Source: DASQFI01 sp963780895
Lineage (GTDB): Bacteria; Acidobacteriota; Vicinamibacteria; Vicinamibacterales; SCN-69-37
NCBI GenBank assembly: GCA_963780895.1
Contig: CAWAEG010000007.1
Coordinates: 768,603-832,602, forward strand
Direction of reading: 5' to 3'
DNA length: 64,000 nt
Position 1 is the stretch's first letter, and each line of letters opens with the position of its first letter. The notes beneath the pieces are model-generated. The model did no database searches, was not told the origin of the DNA, and was given only the letters and a program-made list of their open reading frames with translations. Below are positions 18,660-27,072 of the stretch, piece after piece. A program made the translations under genes and the position numbers.

Positions 18660-19667
18660 CTACGCGCCGGTAGTCTCCCGGACGATGGTCGCTGCCTCGA
18701 TGATGTTTGAAGACATCCCAAGTACCACCATCTGCAGCAGCCGCGCTTTCGCGCCCGACAGATCCCCGGCGAGCAACGCGCCAATCTTCGCAAGATGCTG
18801 GCCGCCGCCCTCGTAGCCGTAGCGCGGCTTGACGCGGCCGGCGACGCAGCGGGACGAGACGGTGACGAGCGCGCCTGAACGAATGGCCTGCTCGAGCGCC
18901 GGCATGATCGGCGGCGGGACGTTGCCGCGGCCGAATGCGACGAGCGCGAGGCCGCGCAGCCCATCGTCCATCAGCACGCGGATCAGCCGATCGGTCATTC
19001 CCGTGTAGACCTGCAGCAGCTCGACGCGGGTCTCGAGTTGCCGGACGCGAAGACCGGTGTCGGCTCCCTCGCCGCGCCAGGCGGGACGAGCGAGCGGAGC
19101 CCGCCGAAACAGGACAGTGCCGGCGTCGACGACGCCAAGCGGACCGAACTCGGGCGTCGCGAACGAGCCGGACGACTCCGTGTGTACCTTCCGGACCTCG
19201 CGCGCCGGCAGGATCTGCTCGTCCATGACGACCAGCACGCCGTACCCACGTGCCAGCGGGCACGCCGCGACCCGGGCGGCCGCGAGGACGTTGCCGGGGC
19301 CGTCCCAGCTGGGATCTGAAACGGTCCGCATCGCGCCGACGAGGACGACCGGCTTCGGCGACATCAGGACGAGATCGAGCAGGTACGCCGTCTCCTCGAT
19401 CGTGTCCGTGCCGTGGGTGATGACCAGGCCATCCACGTCCGGCCGTTCGAGCCAGGCGGCGGCGCGGCGGGCGAGCCGCCACATCTGTTCGGGCGTCACG
19501 TGCGGCCCGGGCATGCGCGCGAATTCTTCAATCTCGATCTCGCCGACGGATTGCAGATCGGGAACCTGCGCAAGAATCTCGGCGGCACTGAGCGCGGGCA
19601 CCGCTGCGCCCGTCGTCGGGTCGAACCGCATCGAGATCGTGCCGCCCGTGAAGAGAACGCCGATCAT
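18660..19667 (-). CDS. ansA: L-asparaginase
   Basis: 335 residues from ATG 19667. It hydrolyses asparagine to aspartate and ammonia. Both catalytic threonine motifs are present: LFTGGTISM (residues 5-13) and ITHGTDTIEET (83-93). Further family segments include KPVVLVGAMRTVSDPSWDG and FGRGNVPPPIMPALE. No signal peptide is seen, so it is probably the cytoplasmic type. Some bacterial members also accept glutamine or act on other amides; this cannot be told apart here. The gene follows threonine synthase on the same strand with a 200-bp gap occupied by a palindromic repeat. Confidence 0.88.
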   Translation of the reverse strand: MIGVLFTGGTISMRFDPTTGAAVPALSAAEILAQVPDLQSVGEIEIEEFARMPGPHVTPEQMWRLARRAAAWLERPDVDGLVITHGTDTIEETAYLLDLVLMSPKPVVLVGAMRTVSDPSWDGPGNVLAAARVAACPLARGYGVLVVMDEQILPAREVRKVHTESSGSFATPEFGPLGVVDAGTVLFRRAPLARPAWRGEGADTGLRVRQLETRVELLQVYTGMTDRLIRVLMDDGLRGLALVAFGRGNVPPPIMPALEQAIRSGALVTVSSRCVAGRVKPRYGYEGGGQHLAKIGALLAGDLSGAKARLLQMVVLGMSSNIIEAATIVRETTGA

Positions 19668-19701
19668 CGCGCGGGTCGCCGGAACGTCATGAGCCGTCCA
19701 G

Positions 19702-19834
19702 CGTTTTGCAGATCTGCGTCGCGTGTTCCGCAGCCCTCCCTTTGCGAGCGCCGCAAGGCAGGCCCGATCGCGCTGCCTTGCGGCAAGCGGCGAGCGGGAG
19801 GGCGCAGGAACATGCGACGCAGATCTGCAAAACG
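19702..19834. repeat. Palindromic mobile repeat, copy A (intergenic)
   Basis: 133-bp element with complementary ends CGTTTTGCAGATCTGCG and CGCAGATCTGCAAAACG and an internal segment AGGCAGGCCCGATCGCGCTG. A clearly related copy, including the ends and the central GCGAGCGCCGC and CTGCCTTGCGGCAAGCGGCG blocks, lies inside pilQ at 28096-28229. It carries no gene and resembles MITE or RPE-type dispersed palindromes. Confidence 0.8.
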
Positions 19835-19866
19835 GTCTGGCGCCGGGCGGAGGTGAGAACGGCTCA

Positions 19867-21060
19867 TCATTGCAGCACGTCGAGGTATTTGAGCGCGCCG
19901 CCGGTGTTGAACAGCACGACCGTGTCGTGCGGCTTGATGCGCCCTTCGCCGACGAGCATCCGAAGGGCATGCAGCGCGGCGCCGCCTTCGGGCGCGGCGC
20001 TGATGCCCTCGAGCCGGCCGAGGTCTCTCATGCCGGTGACCATCTCGGCGTCGCCGACCGCGACGGCCGCGCCGTGACTCTCACGGAGGGCGCGCAGCAC
20101 GAGGAAGTCGCCAATCGCTTTCGGCACGCGGAGGCCGTCGGCAATCGTCTGCGCGTTCTCCCAGGGCGCCGCTTTTTCCGTGCCGGCCGCGAACGCCCGG
20201 ACGATCGGGGCGCAGCCGGCGGCCTGGACGGTCACCATCTGGGGCCGGCGCACGGGATCGATCCAGCCGAGCGCCGACATCTCCGCGAACGCCTTCCACA
20301 TCCCGACCATGCCGGTGCCCCCGCCGGTGGGATAGATGATCCAGTCCGGCAGCGCCCAGCCCAGCTGCTCGGCCACTTCGTACCCCATCGTCTTCTTGCC
20401 TTCGATGCGGTACGGCTCCTTGAGCGTCGAGACGTCGTACCAGCCGAGGGGCTTGCCTCGCTCGGCGGCGATGCGGCCCGCGTCGGTGATGAGCCCGTCG
20501 ACGAGCGTGACTTCGGCGCCATAAATCTCGCACTCGCGGATGAACGGAACCTTCACGTCCTTCGGCATGAAAACCTGGGCGCCGAGGCTCGCGCGCGCGG
20601 CGTACGCGGCCATCGCGTTACCCGCGTTTCCTGCGGTCGGGATCGACAGCACCTTCGCGCCGAGGTAGAACGCCCGCGTGACCGCGGCGGAGAGACCGCG
20701 GGCCTTGAAGGAATTCGTCGGGTTGAGCGACTCGTCTTTGACGTAGAGCTGTTCCAGACCCAGCGCCTTGCCGAGCCGCCGCGTGCGAATCAGCGGCGTC
20801 CACCCTTCGCCAAGCGACACGGGCGATTCGCGCTCGCCGCCCCGCCCGGACATATTGAGGAGCGGCATCAGCTCGCTGTAGCGCCACATCGATCCTTCGC
20901 GACCGGCGAAGGACGATTTCGAGAGCCGCTTGGCGGCGGTCAGGTCGTACCGCGCCAGAAGGGGAGCGCCGCAGGTACAGAGGTGATGGATCTGACGAGG
21001 ATCATAAGGACCCGCACCGCATGGCACAGAACATTCGAGATGAGAAAAGAAAGAGGCCAT
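19867..21060 (-). CDS. thrC: Threonine synthase
   Basis: 397 residues. It converts O-phosphohomoserine to threonine with pyridoxal phosphate. The cofactor lysine is K119 in NPTNSFKARGL. The phosphate-binding loop is PTAGNAGNAMAAYAARA, and the C-terminal VVLFNTGGALKYLD is typical of the family. The N-terminus has four cysteines (10, 14, 28, 30) in a small zinc-ribbon-like segment, seen in the PLP fold-type II branch of archaeal/plant-like threonine synthases. Start ATG 21060. Downstream lie a palindromic repeat and asparaginase. Confidence 0.9.
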   Translation of the reverse strand: MASFFSHLECSVPCGAGPYDPRQIHHLCTCGAPLLARYDLTAAKRLSKSSFAGREGSMWRYSELMPLLNMSGRGGERESPVSLGEGWTPLIRTRRLGKALGLEQLYVKDESLNPTNSFKARGLSAAVTRAFYLGAKVLSIPTAGNAGNAMAAYAARASLGAQVFMPKDVKVPFIRECEIYGAEVTLVDGLITDAGRIAAERGKPLGWYDVSTLKEPYRIEGKKTMGYEVAEQLGWALPDWIIYPTGGGTGMVGMWKAFAEMSALGWIDPVRRPQMVTVQAAGCAPIVRAFAAGTEKAAPWENAQTIADGLRVPKAIGDFLVLRALRESHGAAVAVGDAEMVTGMRDLGRLEGISAAPEGGAALHALRMLVGEGRIKPHDTVVLFNTGGALKYLDVLQ

Positions 21061-21071
21061 GCGGTGCTGGG

Positions 21072-21300
21072 GTCAATCTGAAATCTGCAATCTGGGAATC
21101 TGTAATCTGCAATCCGGAAATCTGGGAATCGGGGAATCTGGAATCTATCTGGGAATCTGGAATCTATCGGGGAATCGGGGAATCTCGCATCGCTAATCTG
21201 GAGACAAGGCCGACACGCAAGGTTTCGTTTCCAGATTCCAGATTCACGTTCTCAGATAGGGGCACAGATCACAGATTCCCAGATTGCAGATTTCAGATTG
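21072..21300. repeat. Degenerate AATCTG-word array with inverted arm
   Basis: From 21072 to about 21205 the hexamer AATCTG (often GGAATCTG or GGGAATCTG) recurs more than a dozen times with variable spacing. From 21228 to 21298 the reverse complement CAGATT recurs, so the two halves can pair. It fills the gap between thrC and frr. There is no constant repeat-spacer geometry, so it is not a CRISPR array. It is much less GC-rich than its surroundings. Confidence 0.75.
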
Positions 21301-21314
21301 GCACGGCACGTCTC

Positions 21315-21884
21315 TTATTTCCCTAACAGCTCCGTGTCCTTCTTCCGCTGCAGCTCATCGATCATCGCGACGTGGTGATCCGTGATCTTCTGCACTTCGT
21401 CGAGCGCCCTGCGCTCGTCGTCTTCCGAGATCTTGTGGTCCTTGAGCAGCTTCTTCAGCCGTTCGTTCGCGTCGCGCCGGACCTGCCGCACGGAGTTGCG
21501 GCTCTCCTCCGCATACTTGTGAACGAGGCGCGACATCTCCTTGCGCCGTTCCTCGGTGAGGGGCGGGATGGGGATCCGCAGCACTTTGCCGTCTGACGCC
21601 GGGTTGAGCCCCAGATTGCTCTTCTGAATCGCTTTTTCGATCGCCGACATCAGCGACGGATCGAACGGCTGCGCCACGATCAGCGTGGGCTCGGGCACGG
21701 ACAGCGAGGCGACCTGGTTCAACGGCAGCGACGCGCCATACGCGTCCACGTGGACCGGGTCGAGCAGCGAGACACTGGCGCGCCCCGAGCGCAGCCCGGA
21801 GAGCTCCTTTCGCACGTGATCGATGGCGCCGTCCATGCGCTTCTTGACTTCCGCATTCAGACTCTTGAGATCACTGACATCCAT
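21315..21884 (-). CDS. frr: Ribosome recycling factor
   Basis: 189 residues, normal length. Together with EF-G it splits ribosomes after termination. Typical segments: LSGLRSGRASVSLLDPVHVD, the domain II region VPEPTLIVAQPFDPSL, IPIPPLTEERRKEMSRLVHK, and the long C-terminal helix with KITDHHVAMIDELQRKKDTE. It closes the rpsB-tsf-pyrH-frr block, a widely conserved order, and is separated from pyrH by a 70-bp gap holding a hairpin. Confidence 0.97.
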   Translation of the reverse strand: MDVSDLKSLNAEVKKRMDGAIDHVRKELSGLRSGRASVSLLDPVHVDAYGASLPLNQVASLSVPEPTLIVAQPFDPSLMSAIEKAIQKSNLGLNPASDGKVLRIPIPPLTEERRKEMSRLVHKYAEESRNSVRQVRRDANERLKKLLKDHKISEDDERRALDEVQKITDHHVAMIDELQRKKDTELLGK

Positions 21885-21901
21885 AACGGTCCCAATCTGA
21901 A

Positions 21902-21950
21902 GACCTCCGAGGTCATTTTACGGAAATCGCAAAAAATGACCTCGGAGGTC
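21902..21950. repeat. GACCTC-type hairpin, copy 1
   Basis: Perfect 18-bp arms GACCTCCGAGGTCATTTT (21902-21919) and its complement (21933-21950) around a 13-base loop. Each arm contains its own GACCTCNGAGGTC palindrome. Nearly identical elements recur at 43068-43116 and 50794-50852. Here it lies between pyrH and frr. Confidence 0.85.
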
Positions 21951-21955
21951 ATTGC

Positions 21956-22675
21956 CTACGCCATGACCGTCGTCCCGACCGGGTCCCCCATGATGACCCG
22001 CCGCAGATTGCCGGATTCGCGGAGGTCGAACACCACGATCGGCAGCTTGTTGTCCATGCAAAGCGAGATCGCGGTGGCGTCCATGACCTTCAGGCCCTTC
22101 TCGAGTACCTCGAGATAGGAGATGGTCTCGTACCGCTTGGCGTCTTTCACCTGGAGCGGATCGGCGGTGTAGACGCCATCCACCTTGGTGCCCTTCAAAA
22201 TCACCTCGGCGCGCATTTCCATGGCACGAAGGGCCGCGGCCGTGTCCGTCGTGAAATAGGGATTTCCCGTGCCGGCCGCGAAGACGACGACGCGCCCTTT
22301 TTCGAGGTGTCGGATGGCGCGGCGCTTGATGAACGGCTCGGCGACCGCCCGCATCTCGATGGCGGTCGCCACGCGCGTCGTCACGCCCAGCTGCTCGAGC
22401 GCGTCCTGCAGGGCGAGGGCGTTGATGACGGTCGCGAGCATGCCCATGTAGTCGGCTGTCGACCGATCCATGCCGCGCGCGCTCGCCGCGAGACCCCGAA
22501 AGATATTCCCGCCGCCGATGACGACGGCGACCTGGACGCCGAGTTGCTGGATTTCGCCGATTTCGCGGGCGACCTGGGTCGCGACCGTCGGGTCGATCCC
22601 GAAGGTCTGCTCGCCCATGAGGGCTTCACCGGAGAGTTTGAGGAGAACGCGAGAGTAGGCCGGCCCTGGTGACAC
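21956..22675 (-). CDS. pyrH: UMP kinase
   Basis: 239 residues from GTG 22675. It phosphorylates UMP to UDP, the first committed kinase step toward UTP/CTP. The fold markers of the amino-acid-kinase family are clear: VLLKLSGEALMGEQTFGIDP, VVIGGGNIFRGL, the nucleotide site AAGTGNPYFTTDTAAALRA, and VDGVYTADP. It sits between tsf and frr as in many bacteria. A GGGGACGGG hairpin separates it from tsf. Confidence 0.97.
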   Translation of the reverse strand: MSPGPAYSRVLLKLSGEALMGEQTFGIDPTVATQVAREIGEIQQLGVQVAVVIGGGNIFRGLAASARGMDRSTADYMGMLATVINALALQDALEQLGVTTRVATAIEMRAVAEPFIKRRAIRHLEKGRVVVFAAGTGNPYFTTDTAAALRAMEMRAEVILKGTKVDGVYTADPLQVKDAKRYETISYLEVLEKGLKVMDATAISLCMDNKLPIVVFDLRESGNLRRVIMGDPVGTTVMA

Positions 22676-22689
22676 GAACGACGATTATA

Positions 22690-22763
22690 GGGGGACGGGT
22701 CTCGCTTGCGCGAGCTAGACCAGGGGGACGGGTCTCGCTTGCGCGAGCTAGACCCGTCCCCCT
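22690..22763. repeat. Duplicated GGGGGACGGGTCTCGC unit forming a hairpin
   Basis: The 32-bp unit starting GGGGGACGGGTCTCGCTTGC is present twice in tandem (22690 and 22723). The end of the second copy reads back as GGTCTAGC...GACCCGTCCCCC, so the whole can fold into a long stem. It overlaps the tsf stop codon by two bases and lies between tsf and pyrH. Confidence 0.8.
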
Positions 22764-23367
22764 ATGGCTGCTCGCCGACCTTGAACCTCACAAACCGTGC
22801 AATCCCGATGTTTTCGCCGAGCTTCGCGATAGCGGCCTGCACCATCTGGCTCACCGTCTGCTTGGGGTCGCGGATGGACGGCTGGTCGACCAGCACAGTC
22901 TGCTCGTAGAACGACCCGAGCTTGCCCTCGACGATCTTGTCGATCACCTGGGGCGGCTTGCCGGAATTCTCCATCTGGGCGCGGTAAATCGCCCGCTCGC
23001 GGTCGAGCACGTCGGCCGGGACGTCCTCGCGTCGGACGTACTGCGGGTTGGCGGCGGCCACCTGGAGGGCCAGTTCCTTGAGGAGCGTCTGGAAATCGTC
23101 GGTCTTGGCCACGAAGTCGGACTCGCAGTTGAGCTCGACGAGGACCCCAATCTTGCCTCCCTGATGGATGTAGGCGCCAATGAGGCCCTCGCTCGTGGCG
23201 CGGCCGGACTTCTTGGCGGCGTGGGCGAGCCCGCGCTTGCGGAGGATGGTCGTCGCCTCCTCGATGTCACCGTTGGCTTCCTGGAGGGCGGCCTTGCACT
23301 CCATCATGCCGGCGCCCGTGCGGTCGCGCAGCTTCTTGACGAGTTCAGCGGGGATGTTGATGGACAT
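22762..23367 (-). CDS. tsf: Elongation factor Ts
   Basis: 201 residues, the short form found in many bacteria. It exchanges GDP for GTP on EF-Tu. The N-terminal motif LRDRTGAGMMECKAAL and the EF-Tu contact region LNCESDFVAKTDDF are present, and the C-terminal part has the GKLGSFYEQTVLVDQPSI segment. Start ATG 23367. It follows rpsB after 97 bp, part of which is low-complexity GGCC-rich sequence. Confidence 0.97.
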   Translation of the reverse strand: MSINIPAELVKKLRDRTGAGMMECKAALQEANGDIEEATTILRKRGLAHAAKKSGRATSEGLIGAYIHQGGKIGVLVELNCESDFVAKTDDFQTLLKELALQVAAANPQYVRREDVPADVLDRERAIYRAQMENSGKPPQVIDKIVEGKLGSFYEQTVLVDQPSIRDPKQTVSQMVQAAIAKLGENIGIARFVRFKVGEQP

Positions 23368-23464
23368 GGTGATGCGGAAACCGAATTGGCCGAACGTTGA
23401 CTTGCCCCATCCCGGGCCTTGGGTTTTGAAAACTTCGGCCTTTGGCCTATGGCCTAGCGCCTGA

Positions 23465-24208
23465 CTACGCCGTCGCCGGTGCGTGCGCGCGCGATTTCGT
23501 CTCGGCGGCTTCTGGCGGCTGATCGGCCATCCCGCGGCCGGAGAGCACCGCGTCGGCGATGCCCGCGGCGAACAGCCGGATCGACCGGAGGGCGTCGTCG
23601 TTGCCCGGAATCACGTAATCGACTTCGTCCGGATCGCAGTTGGTGTCCACCACGCCAATCACCGGAATCTTGAGCTTCCGCGCTTCGTCGACCGCGATCT
23701 GCTCGTGTTTGGTGTCCACGATAAAGACGATATCGGGGAGGCGGTTCATGCCGCGGATGCCGTCGAGATTCTTGGCGAGCTTGCGGCGCTCTTTCTCGAG
23801 GCGCGCGATTTCCTTCTTGGACAGCGTTTCCCAGCGACCGTCCGTGGCCATCGCCTCGAGCTCGCGCAGGCGCGCCAGGCTCCGCTGAATCGTCGTGAAA
23901 TTGGTGAGCAGCCCGCCGAGCCAGCGCTGGTTCACGAAGAACATGCCGCAGCGCTGCGCTTCTTCGGCAATCGCATCCTGCGCCTGCCGCTTGGTGCCGA
24001 CGAACAGCACGGTGCCGTTCTGCCCGGACACGTTGGAGACGAACTCGGCCGCATCGCGGTACAACTTGGCCGTCCGGCCAAGGTCGATGATGTAGATGCC
24101 ATTGCGTTCGCCGAAGATGTATTGCTTCATCTTCGGGTTCCACCTCTTGGTCTGGTGGCCGAAGTGGACGCCGGCCTCCAGGAGGTCTTTCATCGCGATC
24201 GCGTTCAA
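23465..24208 (-). CDS. rpsB: 30S ribosomal protein S2
   Basis: 247 residues from a TTG start at 24208, chosen because GGGAG lies 10 bases upstream and because it gives the usual short leader (NAIAMKDLLEAGVHFGHQTK). An in-frame ATG at 24193 would remove five residues. Clear S2 segments: RWNPKMKQYIFGERNGIYII, GTVLFVGTKRQAQDAI, QRWLGGLLTNFTTI and NCDPDEVDYVIPGNDDALRS. The C-terminus ends in a short Ala-rich tail. First gene of the rpsB-tsf-pyrH-frr block. Confidence 0.96.
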   Translation of the reverse strand: MNAIAMKDLLEAGVHFGHQTKRWNPKMKQYIFGERNGIYIIDLGRTAKLYRDAAEFVSNVSGQNGTVLFVGTKRQAQDAIAEEAQRCGMFFVNQRWLGGLLTNFTTIQRSLARLRELEAMATDGRWETLSKKEIARLEKERRKLAKNLDGIRGMNRLPDIVFIVDTKHEQIAVDEARKLKIPVIGVVDTNCDPDEVDYVIPGNDDALRSIRLFAAGIADAVLSGRGMADQPPEAAETKSRAHAPATA

Positions 24209-24257
24209 ACCGATTAGTCTCCCTCTGGAACCCCGGACCGGGATTCGGCTGCCGTCA

Positions 24258-24650
24258 TTAACGCTTGCTGAACTGGAACCGTTTACGGGCTCCGGCCATA
24301 CCGTACTTCTTGCGCTCCTTGGCGCGGGGGTCGCGCGTGAGCAGCCCGGCCTTGCGCAGCCGGGCCCGCAACTCCGCGTCATAGTCGACCAGCGCCCGGG
24401 CGATGCCGAGGCGCAGCGCGCCAGCCTGACCGGCGACGCCGCCGCCCGCAGTCGTGGCGAGCACATCGAATCGCTCAGCGGTCTCGGTCACGACCAGCGG
24501 CTGGCGGATGACCAGTCTCAGCGACTCGGCAGGGAAGCTCGCCTCGATCGGACGATAGTTTACGGTAATTGTGCCCGATCCGGGACGCAGGAACACGCGG
24601 GCCGTCGACGTCTTGCGGCGGCCGGTTCCGTAGTATTGCGTTGTAGCCAA
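24258..24650 (-). CDS. rpsI: 30S ribosomal protein S9
   Basis: 130 residues. QYYGTGRRKTSTARVFLRPG at the start and the basic tail RAKERKKYGMAGARKRFQFS with terminal KR, which reaches the P site, are diagnostic. It begins right after rplM (one base between them), the standard rplM-rpsI pair. Confidence 0.97.
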   Translation of the reverse strand: MATTQYYGTGRRKTSTARVFLRPGSGTITVNYRPIEASFPAESLRLVIRQPLVVTETAERFDVLATTAGGGVAGQAGALRLGIARALVDYDAELRARLRKAGLLTRDPRAKERKKYGMAGARKRFQFSKR

Positions 24651-24651
24651 G

Positions 24652-25107
24652 TTACGCGACCTCGAGCTTCTGTGGCTTCTGCGCGGCGTGGGGATGGTCG
24701 CCGGCGGAGTAGACCTTCAACTTGCGGTACATCGCCTCGCCGAGCTTGGTTTTCGGCAGCATGCCGTGAATGGCGTCCTCGACGAGCCGAATCGGATTCT
24801 TCTGGCGGACGATCTTCGCCCGCTCTTCCTTGAGGCCGCCTTCGTAGCCGGAGTGCCGGCGGTAGATCTTCTGTTCCTCTTTGCGGCCCGTGAGGCGCAC
24901 GCGCGCGGCGTTGACGATGACCACGTGGTCGCCACGATCGAGGTAGGGTGCCCAGGTCGGCTTGTGTTTGCCCTGCAGCACGCGCGCCGCTTTGCTCGCC
25001 ACCCGGCCGAGCACCTGGCCGTCGGCATCGATGATGTGCCACTGCCGGTCAGTCGTGGTGACCTTGGGCCCCGTCGAGGCCTTCGCAGCGGACGCACTCC
25101 TAGCCAT
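24652..25107 (-). CDS. rplM: 50S ribosomal protein L13
   Basis: 151 residues from ATG 25107. RQWHIIDADGQVLGRVASKA, GDHVVIVNAARVRLTGRK and the HSGYEGGLKEERA and AIHGMLPKTKLGEAMYRKLK segments are typical. The N-terminus has about 15 extra, Ala/Ser-rich residues. It heads the rplM-rpsI operon and is divergent from pilM. Confidence 0.97.
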   Translation of the reverse strand: MARSASAAKASTGPKVTTTDRQWHIIDADGQVLGRVASKAARVLQGKHKPTWAPYLDRGDHVVIVNAARVRLTGRKEEQKIYRRHSGYEGGLKEERAKIVRQKNPIRLVEDAIHGMLPKTKLGEAMYRKLKVYSAGDHPHAAQKPQKLEVA

Positions 25108-25393
25108 CGTTCTCCCTGAAATCCCTGTAAGCTGCCTCAGGACGCCGCCCTGGACGTGCTGGGCGGATCACAGGAACGGCAAACCTCAAGCATAGGGGTC
25201 CATTGAAAAATTGTCAATCTTGTGAACCGGGTTTCGCCCCATTTCAGGCCTGATCCAGGCGATGGGAAAGGTTGTATTTTCGATTACCATCTCGTAATTG
25301 CCTAAAAATCACGAGGGCTCCCGACCGATTCTCGTCGGGCCGCGCAGGTTTTGGAAATCGGTCGCGACGCGTCGCGCGCGTCACCGGCAAGTC
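25108..25393. other. Divergent region between rplM and pilM
   Basis: 286 bp without a gene. Next to rplM lies a possible leader with an imperfect GGCGGCGTCC/GGACG pairing region. The middle is AT-rich (TTGAAAAATTGTCAATCTTG) and could hold the rplM promoter. The right end leads into the sigma-54 promoter at 25394. No ribosomal-leader structure could be confirmed by eye. Confidence 0.4.
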
Positions 25394-25409
25394 TGGCATC
25401 AGGCTTGCG
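25394..25409 (+). promoter_or_regulatory. Sigma-54 promoter for the pil operon
   Basis: TGGCATCAGGCTTGCG matches the -24/-12 consensus (TGGCAC-N5-TTGC) with exact spacing. The predicted transcript start is near 25420, about six bases before the pilM ATG at 25426, so the message would be almost leaderless. Pilus genes in several groups depend on sigma-54. Confidence 0.7.
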
Positions 25410-25425
25410 ATTACGGCTGCCGCTC

Positions 25426-26481
25426 ATGGTCCTGAACTCCGCGTTCCGCACCCCCACCGTTGGTCTCGACATCGGTTCCAGCGCCGTTCGCGCCGTCGTG
25501 CTCAAGAAAGGGCGCAGCTCCTGGACGCTCGTGGCCGCCGGCGAGGAATCGCTGCCCGACAACTGCATTCAGGACGGCGCGACGCTCGAGCCGGCCCTCG
25601 TGAGCGGCGCGGTGACGCGACTCATCGACTCGTTCCGGCTGAAGAAGGCGCGGGTCGCGACCGCGCTCCCCGGGCACGCGGTGATCGTCAAGCGGCTGTG
25701 GCTCCCGGCCCTCGAAGAATCCGATCTCAACGACCGGATTCCCTGGGAAGCCGAGGCCCACATCCCCTTCGATCTGAGCGAATGTCAGCTCGACTACCGC
25801 ATCGTCTCCACCGGCGGCTCCTCCTCGTCGAAATCCGGCGTGGACGTGCTGGTGGTCGCGGCAAAGAAGGAGCGGATCGGCGAGCGCATGATGGTCATCG
25901 AACACAGCGGACGCACTCCCGCCGTGGTCGATGTCGAGGCGTTCGCGCTCGCCAACGCGTATCAGATGAACTACCCGGAGCGGGCCGACGCGCTTACCGC
26001 CCTGATACACGTCGGCCGGAGCGGCACGATCGTGTGTCTGCTCGAGCGCGGCGATCCGGTGTTCAGCCGGCACATCCCGATTGGCGGCCAGTCGCACGTC
26101 GATTCGCTGATGCGCGAAGGCGGCGTGGATGAAATAGTCGCTCGCGAGATGGTCCGCGGGAAGTTCTCGAAACGCGTGAACGAGAAGAAAGTAACGGAGG
26201 TCCTTCACGACGCCAGCCAGCAGCTGGCGACGGAAATCCGGAACACGATCGATTTCTACCGGGAAACCGACCAGGCCGCGAAAATCGGCCGGATCGCCGT
26301 GTCCGGCGGCGCGTGGCAGGCGGCGGGGCTCTTCGACATGCTGAAGGCCGAGCTCGGCGCGCCCGTGCAGGTCTTCGATCCCTTCCGGCAGGTCGGCAAC
26401 GCCGGGGAAACCGGGGCGGCGTTGACCGGCCCCGCGTATGCCGTCGCCGTGGGCCTCGCGATGCGGCACGACGATCGATGA
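25426..26481 (+). CDS. pilM: Type IV pilus inner-membrane platform protein PilM
   Basis: 351 residues from ATG 25426. An actin-like ATPase fold is seen in VGLDIGSSAVRAVVLKKG at the start, PGHAVIVKRLWLP, PWEAEAHIPFDLSECQLDY, and DIEAFALANAY-like (DVEAFALANAYQMNYPE). PilM binds the cytoplasmic tail of PilN and organises the pilus alignment complex. Upstream in-frame starts exist but would lie inside or above the sigma-54 promoter. No ribosome site is visible at 25426, which suits a nearly leaderless message. Its stop overlaps the pilN start (ATGA). Confidence 0.92.
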   Translation: MVLNSAFRTPTVGLDIGSSAVRAVVLKKGRSSWTLVAAGEESLPDNCIQDGATLEPALVSGAVTRLIDSFRLKKARVATALPGHAVIVKRLWLPALEESDLNDRIPWEAEAHIPFDLSECQLDYRIVSTGGSSSSKSGVDVLVVAAKKERIGERMMVIEHSGRTPAVVDVEAFALANAYQMNYPERADALTALIHVGRSGTIVCLLERGDPVFSRHIPIGGQSHVDSLMREGGVDEIVAREMVRGKFSKRVNEKKVTEVLHDASQQLATEIRNTIDFYRETDQAAKIGRIAVSGGAWQAAGLFDMLKAELGAPVQVFDPFRQVGNAGETGAALTGPAYAVAVGLAMRHDDR

Positions 26482-27020
26482 TCCGGATCAATCTCGTGCG
26501 ATCGTCGCGCTCGATTGAAGCGCGGCCGGTTGCCCCGCCGTATCGCGCCGCGTGGTTTGGAGTCGCATCAGTCCTGGGCGCGGCGCTGATCGCCGGCCTC
26601 GCAACCTGGTCCGTGACCGCTGACACCGCGCGTCTCGATCGGGAGGCCGGTGTTCTGGAGGGTGAGCTCGAGACGATGCGCCTGGGCGCGCGCGAGGCCG
26701 CGGAACTCCAGACGCGCAAAAAAGAGCTCACCGAGAAGCTGGCCGCAAGGGTCCAGGAGTCAGCCGCGCGGTCGGCGCCGGTTCGGGTGCTGGCGGCCGT
26801 CGGCGACAGCGTGCCGGAGGATGTGCTGCTCACCGGCATCCGCCTGCGCGGAACACAGTTTGAAATCGAGGGCCGCGCCCGATCGCTCGAGGCGGTGACG
26901 GAGTTCGCGGAACGTATCCACGTCGCCGGCGTGTTGTCCGCGCCGGTTGAAATCGTGTCCACCAGCGCGGAGACTCGCGAGCGCTCGACGTTCGTCCGAT
27001 TCTCCCTTCGCCTGGACTGA
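26478..27020 (+). CDS. pilN: Type IV pilus assembly protein PilN
   Basis: 180 residues from ATG 26478. It begins MIRINLVRSS, the conserved cytoplasmic peptide that inserts into PilM, followed by one membrane helix (FGVASVLGAALIAGLATW), a coiled-coil stretch (residues about 55-95) and a small ferredoxin-like periplasmic domain (VPEDVLLTGIRLRGTQFEIE). It is translationally coupled to pilM by a 4-bp overlap. Confidence 0.92.
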   Translation: MIRINLVRSSRSIEARPVAPPYRAAWFGVASVLGAALIAGLATWSVTADTARLDREAGVLEGELETMRLGAREAAELQTRKKELTEKLAARVQESAARSAPVRVLAAVGDSVPEDVLLTGIRLRGTQFEIEGRARSLEAVTEFAERIHVAGVLSAPVEIVSTSAETRERSTFVRFSLRLD

Positions 27021-27072
27021 CGGGGCGCCAGCTCGCCCCACCTGCGGGCGCTCCGCCCGCGCGGCGGTTCGT

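Noticed and set aside
21072..21300. CRISPR array
   Set aside because: The words are only 6-9 bp, irregularly spaced and without unique spacers; the second half is the reverse complement of the first.
25108..25393. Ribosomal protein L13 leader RNA
   Set aside because: Some pairing is possible, but I could not recognise the conserved L13 leader fold; a covariance-model search would be needed.
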